NCBI GenBank assembly: GCA_017501025.1
Contig: JAFVXS010000253.1
Coordinates: 1-8,687 of the forward strand
Source: Alistipes sp.
GTDB taxonomy: Bacteria; Bacteroidota; Bacteroidia; Bacteroidales; Rikenellaceae
DNA: 8,687 nt
Direction: 5' to 3'
The translations under genes were made by a program, and so were the position numbers. The notes below the pieces were generated by a model. The model was not told where the DNA came from, searched no databases, and saw nothing but the letters and a program-made list of their open reading frames with translations. Shown here piece by piece: positions 1 to 5,361 of the stretch (position 1 is its first letter; each line of letters begins with the position of its first letter).

Positions 1-1500
1 AGGTGCCAAACCATCGCAGTTGATACGTGCCAATGGGTTGTGGTTTGTGCCCTTGTAACCACGGGTAATCTGCAACAACTCTGGGCAACGCTTGTAGTCG
101 AAGAACATAACGCCCTCGCCCCAGAACTCAACACGCTTCTGGAAGAATACCTCACGGATAAGGTCGTTACCAGTGTACGAGCAAGTATATTCAGGGTTAC
201 GAGTCTTAACGATCTCAACCAACGATGCACTGTTACCCTCGCGTGCGTCACACTCGGCGATGATAAACTTCATCTCCTCCATACGCATCATAGGATAGTC
301 AACCGAACCACCTGTCAAATAGTCATTAACATCACCCTGACCTGGACGGAACTTAATGCCTGTCAATTCAGGGAATGCATCAGGACCCTTGTAAGCACCA
401 TTTGCTGCAAGATAAGGAACCTTCAACGAAGAACCGGCAGGAGCCTTCCACGACAACTTACGGAAGTCGGTGTCAGGAATAGCCGAATAGAAACGAGCAT
501 CTGCCAAACGGTAAGTACCATAAGCGGTATAACCATAAGAGGTCTCCGGTGCCAACCACGATACCGAGTTACTAACCTTGCTCTTAACATAGTTAGTCTC
601 TGCCGAAGCTGTACAACACATCATCCACGAGCTATTCGACGAAGCCGAGTTAAAGCCGGTCGAAGTGTTGGTCCACTGCTCTTCGGTCAGTGGCGAGAAC
701 GAACCGGCAGCCAATGCATTCTCGGCAGCGGTACGAGCCGCAGTATAGTCACCTGCCCAGAGGTAAGCACGTGCCTGCAAACCGTAGGCAACAGCCTTGG
801 TTGGCATAGTCTTGTCATCCGAAGTGAAGCCTTCGAGCAACTCGATAGCAACGTCCAAAGAAGCATAGATCTTCTCCAACAACTCTGCCTTTGGCAAACG
901 AGGGTTCGAACGAGCCTGCTCCTCGGTGATGTTCTCGTGCAAATATGGAATAGTAAGACCCTCAATACCCTCCTTTGAAGTGTACTTATTAGCCTTGAAC
1001 TCGTGCATCTGGCCCAAATCCAACCAAGCCCAAGCACGGTAAGCGTAAGCACAACCTACATAGTTGCGGAAGTGTTCCGGAATCTCATCAACGTTAGGGT
1101 ACATACGGATGATGTCGTTCGACAACGCCAACCATTTGGTGTACCACAACCACATAATCTGCATATGAGCATAGATACCATTCATATACTGGTTGGTCTC
1201 GAATGGCTCATACCAGTTGTAACCTGTCTCATTACCCGGCATATCCTGACACCATACATCACGAACAACGCACATCGCAGGATAACCATAGAGTTGAGGA
1301 GCTGCGTCCTGCCAGCCCGCATTGTAGTTACACTCGTAAGCGTGAATAGCCTTTACCATCGCCTTCATAGCATCAGGCGACTCGTTCACCTGATCCAAAG
1401 TGATACCGTTGCCCGTAGGATCAATATCCTTCACACAACTTGTAGCAAGAAGCGAAACAAAGAGTGTCAATACTACTGTTATTTTCAACATATTTTTCAT
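1..1500 (-). CDS. SusD/RagB-family outer-membrane nutrient-binding lipoprotein, C-terminus cut by the window edge
   Basis: This is the SusD-like partner of the SusC gene just upstream: a surface lipoprotein that captures substrate and closes over the TonB-dependent barrel. The frame is open from the ATG at 1500 to base 1 (500 codons, no stop), so only the C-terminal tail is missing. Residues 1-21 form a lipoprotein signal (MKNMLKITVV start, hydrophobic core, then ATSC) with Cys22 as the lipidation site. An alpha-helical TPR-like region follows, with YAYRAWAWLDLGQM near residues 150-166. The C-terminal SusD_RagB signatures are MRMEEMKFIIAECDAREGN near 404-425, the VKTRNPEY stretch, and RVEFWGEGVMFFDYKR near 456-472. 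The start is fixed by a good Shine-Dalgarno five bases upstream. The protein carries eleven cysteines, including a CC pair at 295-296, which seems many for this family. The ligand cannot be deduced. Family call is secure. Confidence 0.95.
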   Translation of the reverse strand, partial: MKNMLKITVVLTLFVSLLATSCVKDIDPTGNGITLDQVNESPDAMKAMVKAIHAYECNYNAGWQDAAPQLYGYPAMCVVRDVWCQDMPGNETGYNWYEPFETNQYMNGIYAHMQIMWLWYTKWLALSNDIIRMYPNVDEIPEHFRNYVGCAYAYRAWAWLDLGQMHEFKANKYTSKEGIEGLTIPYLHENITEEQARSNPRLPKAELLEKIYASLDVAIELLEGFTSDDKTMPTKAVAYGLQARAYLWAGDYTAARTAAENALAAGSFSPLTEEQWTNTSTGFNSASSNSSWMMCCTASAETNYVKSKVSNSVSWLAPETSYGYTAYGTYRLADARFYSAIPDTDFRKLSWKAPAGSSLKVPYLAANGAYKGPDAFPELTGIKFRPGQGDVNDYLTGGSVDYPMMRMEEMKFIIAECDAREGNSASLVEIVKTRNPEYTCSYTGNDLIREVFFQKRVEFWGEGVMFFDYKRCPELLQITRGYKGTNHNPLARINCDGLAP

Positions 1501-1504
1501 AATA

Positions 1505-1512
1505 TCTCCTTT
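1505..1512 (-). promoter_or_regulatory. Ribosome binding site of the susD-like gene
   Basis: The minus strand reads AAAGGAGA here, with AGGAG at 1510-1506 and five bases before the ATG at 1500. It decides the first ATG over the in-frame ATG at codon 4. A canonical Shine-Dalgarno is notable because the two other complete genes in the window lack a well-placed one, as is common in Bacteroidota. It lies in the 23-base gap between susC and susD and should allow independent loading of ribosomes on the second cistron. Confidence 0.75.
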
Positions 1513-1523
1513 CTTTCAAATGA

Positions 1524-4500
1524 TTAGAACGTCAAGTTAATACCACCATTGATAGTACGGATTGGCGAGTAGTAACCGGTCGAAGAACCTCCGCTATAAA
1601 ACTGACGAGGATCGAGACCCTGACGCTGCGACCACAACCAAACATTCTCGCAAGCGAGATAGATACGCAACTTCGATACACCGAACTTCTCGGTAATCTT
1701 GCGTGGGAGAGTGTAACCAACATTGATATTCTGCAAGCTCAAATACGAAGCATCGGTCATAAAGCGATCCGACGATGCTGCTGTATATTGATCACCCATT
1801 ACGAAACGTGGAAGTGCCGAATTAGGGTTGCTTGGCGACCACGATTTAGCGATATCCTTGTGGTAGTTCGAACCACCCTGCGAAGTAGATGGGCTGCCCA
1901 TCAAAGCTGCATAACCCGAATCATAAACCTTACCGCCAATCTGATATACGAAGTTGAACGAAATATCAACGCCGTAGAAGCTGAACGATGTGCCGAAACC
2001 ACCATACAAGTCAGGCAACGAAGTCTCGAACAAGAAGTAAGTAGCCTCATCAGCATAGTTCTTGGTAGTTACCAAACGGAAGTCCTGCTTGCCCTGCGAG
2101 TTGATGAACTCCTCACGCTTCCAGAACAAAGGCTCACCAGTCTGACCATCTACACCTGCGTACGATTTGAGCAACATAGTATAAATAGGAAGACCTACAC
2201 CGTAGAACGAGTCACCATCACGGTAACCACGGTATGCCTTACCACTCTTTGTGTAGTAAACCTCGCTCTTCGACTGCTCACTCAAATCGGTGATGCGGTT
2301 ACGAACGTATGTCATATTGAGATTTACATCCCAAGTGAAGTTCTTCTTGCGGAAAATAGACGAATTCAACGATACCTCGATACCCTGGTTCGACATATCA
2401 CCTACGTTCATCCAGTAACCCGAATAACCCATAGACGATGGAACGGAGTAGAAGCTCAACATATCGGAAGTGATACGGTTGAAGTACTCAACAGTACCCG
2501 ACAAGCGACCCTTCCAGAACGAGAAGTCCAAACCTGCGTTGAGGTTGGCGTTGGTCTCCCAAGTGATATCCTCGTTACCCTTCTGTGTGAAGCTTACAGA
2601 CCAGTTGTCTGTACCGTCATTCTTAATCGCATAGAGGTCTGTCCAATAGTAGCTGCTCTTCAATTGGTCGTTACCCTGCTGACCATACGAGAACTTAACC
2701 TTCAACTCATCAACCCAATCAGCGTTGAACCAGCTCTCACGGTTGATCAACCAACCGGCAGATACTGCCCAGAAGTTACCCCAACGGTGATCAGGGTGGA
2801 AACGCGACGATGCATCACGACGATACGAAGCCGAGAAGAAGAGACGGTTATCATAATCGTACTGTGCACGAGCGAAGTAACCCTCGTTGGTGTAGTAGCT
2901 CGAACCCGAAGATGCCGAAACAACCTTCAAAACCTGGCTCATCTCGGTCGAATTGTTCGAGAAGAGACCTGTTTTGTTACCGGCTACGTATGTGCTTGAC
3001 TCGAAGTTGTTCTCGTGACCAACCATAACATCAACATTGTGGCTGCCGAACTGACGATTCCAAGTCAAAATCTGTTTGAGAGTATATGCCCAGTAAGTAC
3101 CCTGCTCCTTTGCAAGCGAACCCTCGCCCTGCGAAGAACCATAGTACAAGTTGCTGGTCTGAATTGCATCATAGTGACGCATCGAAACACCACCATCAAC
3201 AGTTACCTTGAAGCCCTTTGGAAGGATTACATCAACAAAACCGTTGAACGCAGCAGTGTCGAATGTTGTGCTGTGGCGGTCGAGCAAGTGGTCTGCATAA
3301 GCATTACCGTTTGCCATATATGGACGCTCGATACCTGCGTTGCTACCATTACGGGTTGCAGTACCGTAGTCGTACATAATATTACCGTACGCATTACGAC
3401 GGATATTACCCTCACCATCACGGATATACAAAGGATAGATAGGAGCCATCGAAGGCAAGAATGCAAAGACGTTACCTGTCGAGTTGGTCGAACCCTCACC
3501 TGTCGAGTTGTTTGTACGACCGTGAGCGTAAGATACGTTACCACCCAACTTCAACCACTTCTGTGCCTGATAGTCAGCACGCAAACGAGCAGTATAACGC
3601 TCATAACCTGTGTTGGCTACGATACCCTCGTTGTTCAAGTAACCGAACGAACCGTAGAACGACGAACGCTCGGTAGCGGCAGCAGCACTTACGTTGTACT
3701 CCTGACGAATACCGTTCATATAAACCTCGTCTGTCCAGTTATCCGGAGTAAGCAAATACTTCTCACCGTTGTACTCTACAACATTACCGAGAGTAGCATT
3801 AGGGTTCAAACGACCGTTACGACCAATAAGCGACTGGCCTGCTGGCAATGTATAAACGTTGTAACCCAAACCACCACCTGTGCTCTTCAAGAGAGTCTCG
3901 TTCGATGCGTGATATGCTGCATCAGCCGACATACCCTGATTGAGGTTGTAGTTGTAGATAGCTGCATAGTGAGTCTCGTAGTACTTACCAGGCTCGGTGA
4001 TAAAGTCGTAGTCCTGTGTAGCACGCTGGTTAACACCAACCTTGATATCAACGTTGATGATAGCCTCACGCTGCTTTGCACGGTGAGTTGTAATCAGAAT
4101 CACACCGTTAGCACCACGCGAACCATAAAGAGCAGCAGCAGCAGCATCCTTCAACACCGACATCGACTCGATATCGACAGGGTTGATATCGTTGATGCTA
4201 CCAGCAAACGACATACCATCGACGATGATAAGAGGTTCCTTACCCGACTCGATAGACGATACACCACGGATGAGCAGTGTAGGAGCCGAACCAGGCTGAC
4301 CCGAAGCGTTGATAAGCTGCAAACCTGCAACCTTACCATTCAACGCGTCGATAGCGTTGGTTGTCTGACTCTTCACGATGTCCTCGGTCTTTACCATTAC
4401 GGCAGAACCGGTGAAGGCCTCACGTTTAGCCTCACCATACGCTGTAACGATAACGTCGTCGAGAGACTGCGAAGTCTCTTCAAGCACGATATCCAACTGG

Positions 4501-4769
4501 GTGCGTCCGTTAAGTGCAACAACCTGTGTTGCATAACCTATCGACGAGAAAGAGAGTTTTGAGTTGGCCGGAGCCTCCAAAACATACTTACCCTGAACGT
4601 CAGTCGAAGTACCAACAGTGGTACCCTCAACTACTACGTTAGCACCGATAACCGGCGAACCGCCAGTGCTGGTAACCGTACCCGTAACTTGCCTATTCTG
4701 TGCCAATGCGAAATTACACATTGTCAAAACGGCAGCAATTGATAGTACAATTTTCCTTACCATAAGCAT
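1524..4769 (-). CDS. SusC/RagA-family TonB-dependent outer-membrane transporter
   Basis: This 1081-residue protein is a SusC-type 22-strand barrel that imports oligomeric nutrients with TonB energy and its SusD partner. Residues 1-23 are a signal peptide ending ALA before Gln24. Residues 27-97 are a carboxypeptidase-regulatory-like beta domain (TGTVTSTGGSPVIGANVVVEG). A TonB-box-like DDVIVTAYG lies at 104-112. The plug domain spans roughly 115-230, with LLIRGVSS (165-172), PLIIVDGMS (179-187) and LKDAAAAALYGSRGANGVI (206-224). The barrel fills the rest and ends in a terminal phenylalanine (NLTF), the usual barrel-assembly signal. There is no N-terminal STN domain, so it is not expected to signal to an anti-sigma factor. 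An alternative start is Met3 (4763); neither ATG has a clear Shine-Dalgarno. It is the first gene of the susC-susD unit and full length for the family. Substrate (glycan or peptide) is undetermined. Confidence 0.97.
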   Translation of the reverse strand: MLMVRKIVLSIAAVLTMCNFALAQNRQVTGTVTSTGGSPVIGANVVVEGTTVGTSTDVQGKYVLEAPANSKLSFSSIGYATQVVALNGRTQLDIVLEETSQSLDDVIVTAYGEAKREAFTGSAVMVKTEDIVKSQTTNAIDALNGKVAGLQLINASGQPGSAPTLLIRGVSSIESGKEPLIIVDGMSFAGSINDINPVDIESMSVLKDAAAAALYGSRGANGVILITTHRAKQREAIINVDIKVGVNQRATQDYDFITEPGKYYETHYAAIYNYNLNQGMSADAAYHASNETLLKSTGGGLGYNVYTLPAGQSLIGRNGRLNPNATLGNVVEYNGEKYLLTPDNWTDEVYMNGIRQEYNVSAAAATERSSFYGSFGYLNNEGIVANTGYERYTARLRADYQAQKWLKLGGNVSYAHGRTNNSTGEGSTNSTGNVFAFLPSMAPIYPLYIRDGEGNIRRNAYGNIMYDYGTATRNGSNAGIERPYMANGNAYADHLLDRHSTTFDTAAFNGFVDVILPKGFKVTVDGGVSMRHYDAIQTSNLYYGSSQGEGSLAKEQGTYWAYTLKQILTWNRQFGSHNVDVMVGHENNFESSTYVAGNKTGLFSNNSTEMSQVLKVVSASSGSSYYTNEGYFARAQYDYDNRLFFSASYRRDASSRFHPDHRWGNFWAVSAGWLINRESWFNADWVDELKVKFSYGQQGNDQLKSSYYWTDLYAIKNDGTDNWSVSFTQKGNEDITWETNANLNAGLDFSFWKGRLSGTVEYFNRITSDMLSFYSVPSSMGYSGYWMNVGDMSNQGIEVSLNSSIFRKKNFTWDVNLNMTYVRNRITDLSEQSKSEVYYTKSGKAYRGYRDGDSFYGVGLPIYTMLLKSYAGVDGQTGEPLFWKREEFINSQGKQDFRLVTTKNYADEATYFLFETSLPDLYGGFGTSFSFYGVDISFNFVYQIGGKVYDSGYAALMGSPSTSQGGSNYHKDIAKSWSPSNPNSALPRFVMGDQYTAASSDRFMTDASYLSLQNINVGYTLPRKITEKFGVSKLRIYLACENVWLWSQRQGLDPRQFYSGGSSTGYYSPIRTINGGINLTF

Positions 4770-4804
4770 TAAATTTAGTTAAAAAATAATATACCTTTTC
4801 TCGG

Positions 4805-4836
4805 CAAAGTTACGAATAAATCAATACAATACCAAA
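4805..4836 (-). promoter_or_regulatory. Bacteroidota-type promoter for susC-susD
   Basis: Read on the minus strand, TTTG (4836-4833) is followed after exactly 20 bases by TAACTTTG (4812-4805). This fits the Bacteroidota primary-sigma consensus TTTG, 19-21 bases, TAnnTTTG. Transcription would start near 4798-4801, giving a short leader of about 30 AT-rich bases before the ATG at 4769. The position and the perfect -7 octamer make this the best promoter on the minus strand of the intergenic region. The start site is an inference from the consensus. Confidence 0.75.
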
Positions 4837-4913
4837 TAGTTTTTACACTATTTTTTATAATTGTAACACATTTTGCCATTTTCGATGCAATTTCTTTAAG
4901 TTGTATAGTCAAG

Positions 4914-4982
4914 AGGGCGATTTAGTTACAAATTGTAATTAAAAAATTTTCAGAAATTGGTCAAAATTTATAAAAACCGCCC
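4914..4982. repeat. GC-capped inverted-repeat module A
   Basis: The module opens with AGGGCGATTT and closes with AAAAACCGCCC, so GGGCG (4915-4919) pairs with CGCCC (4978-4982). After one mismatch the pairing continues with TTT/AAA. The interior holds the palindrome at 4921-4943 and an AAATTTT/AAAATTT inverted repeat around 4944-4969. It resembles module B (4996-5035) in its opening, its central GAAATT and its ending. It could be a repeated intergenic element or an RNA stem. The base pairing is seen directly; its function is unknown. Confidence 0.4.
4921..4943. repeat. 23-base near-perfect palindrome, operator-like
   Basis: Arms TTACAA (4926-4931) and TTGTAA (4933-4938) flank a single central A at 4932. 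After one mismatched pair the symmetry continues with TTTA (4921-4924) against TAAA (4940-4943). Twenty of the 22 non-central bases are therefore symmetric. Its centre is about 96 bases upstream of the susC -33 element, and the half-site recurs as TTGTAA at 4861-4866 and TTACAA at 5052-5057. This layout suits a dimeric transcription factor, but AT-rich DNA makes such palindromes easier to obtain by chance. Confidence 0.45.
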
Positions 4983-4995
4983 AGAGTGGGCTACA

Positions 4996-5035
4996 AGGGC
5001 GATTGCATCTTGCGAAATTTTGCATAAAAACGCCC
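4996..5035. repeat. GC-capped inverted-repeat module B, shorter relative of module A
   Basis: This 40-base segment opens AGGGCGATT (4996-5004), identical over nine bases to the opening of module A. It has GAAATT in the middle and closes ATAAAAACGCCC, like the module A ending apart from one C. GGGCG (4997-5001) pairs with CGCCC (5031-5035), and TTGCAT occurs twice inside (5003-5008 and 5020-5025). Just before it, GCCC (4979-4982) and GGGC (4988-4991) form another tiny hairpin that links the two modules. Confidence 0.4.
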
Positions 5036-5038
5036 CTG

Positions 5039-5101
5039 CAAAAAGGGTTGCTTACAATTTATCACAATACCCTTTTTGTCGATTTTCCCCAAAAAGCAAC
5101 C
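5039..5101. repeat. Competing inverted repeats (mutually exclusive stems)
   Basis: CAAAAAGGGT (5039-5048) pairs perfectly over ten bases with ACCCTTTTTG (5069-5078), loop of 20. Overlapping it, GGTTGCTT (5046-5053) pairs perfectly over eight bases with AAGCAACC (5094-5101). CTTTTT (5072-5077) can also pair with AAAAAG (5091-5096). The first and second stems share bases 5046-5048 and the second and third share 5094-5096, so they cannot fully coexist in one RNA. Such a pattern occurs in attenuators and structured leaders. Alternatively the first stem is a bidirectional A-tract/T-tract terminator with an unusually large loop. Confidence 0.4.
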
Positions 5102-5143
5102 TCCCGACAACACTTTACGAAGCAGAGGTTCGCACATATATAA

Positions 5144-5165
5144 AAATAGGTAAAAATACCTATTT
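5144..5165 (-). terminator. Perfect 9-bp hairpin with T-run on the minus strand, possible terminator
   Basis: AAATAGGTA (5144-5152) and TACCTATTT (5157-5165) are perfect complements around a four-base A loop. On the minus strand the stem runs directly into TTTATATA, so a leftward transcript would end in a hairpin and U-rich tail. The stem has only three G-C pairs and so would be weak. No gene lies upstream on that strand between the hairpin and the divergent promoter, so it would serve antisense or read-through transcription, an unseen small RNA, or be a DNA-level protein site instead. Confidence 0.35.
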
Positions 5166-5257
5166 GCACAATTTTTCGGTTTAAGACCCCGTTTTAGCAC
5201 CGTAAAAAGCAGGCAAAACAGCACATTTTTGGGTTAAATAGTACTCTTTTTTAGAAA

Positions 5258-5291
5258 TTTGCGGTTTTATGAATAAGTTTTGCTAACTTTG
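5258..5291 (+). promoter_or_regulatory. Bacteroidota-type promoter for the DUF2723-cysS unit
   Basis: A perfect -7 element TAACTTTG lies at 5284-5291, identical to the one used by susC on the other strand. The nearest upstream TTTG is at 5258-5261, a spacing of 22 bases, slightly longer than the usual 19-21, so the -33 assignment is less sure than the -7. Transcription would begin near 5297 and give a leader of roughly 65 bases before the ATG at 5362. Confidence 0.6.
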
Positions 5292-5361
5292 TCCGTTAAT
5301 AGTGCAACTATCAGCCCGAACAATTCGAGCGGAGGAGATTAGAAAAAATTAAAAAACGATA

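Larger units (their letters stand above)
4770..5361. other. 592-base divergent intergenic region rich in inverted repeats, no credible gene
   Basis: This AT-rich stretch separates the divergent susC and glycosyltransferase units. It contains a promoter at each end (4805-4836 minus, 5258-5291 plus). Between them are a near-perfect palindrome (4921-4943), two GC-capped modules (4914-4982 and 4996-5035), competing inverted repeats (5039-5101), a perfect AT-rich hairpin (5144-5165) and an imperfect direct repeat (5166-5185 and 5221-5238). Two open frames of 75 and 77 codons overlap each other on opposite strands; they start with TTG and GTG, have no ribosome site and resemble nothing I recognise. 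No tRNA or known riboswitch was recognised. The region may be regulatory, may encode an unannotated structured RNA, or may be the remains of small intergenic repeats. Confidence 0.6.

Noticed and set aside
3015..4562. A 515-codon open frame on the plus strand, antisense inside susC (with others at 40-978, 1003-1527 and 1788-2999)
   Set aside because: These lie opposite clearly real SusC and SusD coding frames. Their translations are rich in Thr, Arg, Val, Ile and Cys, with no recognisable domain, signal or ribosome site. They arise because the codon choice of the real genes avoids stops on the other strand.
4914..5101. CRISPR array
   Set aside because: There are only two diverged repeat-like modules of unequal length with no regular spacers, and no cas gene nearby.
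4957..5184. A 75-codon plus-strand frame in the intergenic region
   Set aside because: It begins with TTG, has no ribosome site or promoter, runs through inverted repeats and overlaps an opposite-strand frame. The sequence resembles no family I know.
4991..5224. A 77-codon minus-strand frame in the intergenic region
   Set aside because: It begins with GTG, lacks a ribosome site, overlaps the hairpins and the opposite frame, and its hydrophobic start is explained by translation of T-rich DNA.
4770..5361. tRNA, known riboswitch or insertion-sequence remnant
   Set aside because: No cloverleaf with a TTCGA-type arm, no recognisable riboswitch core, no transposase fragment and no terminal repeats with target duplication were found.
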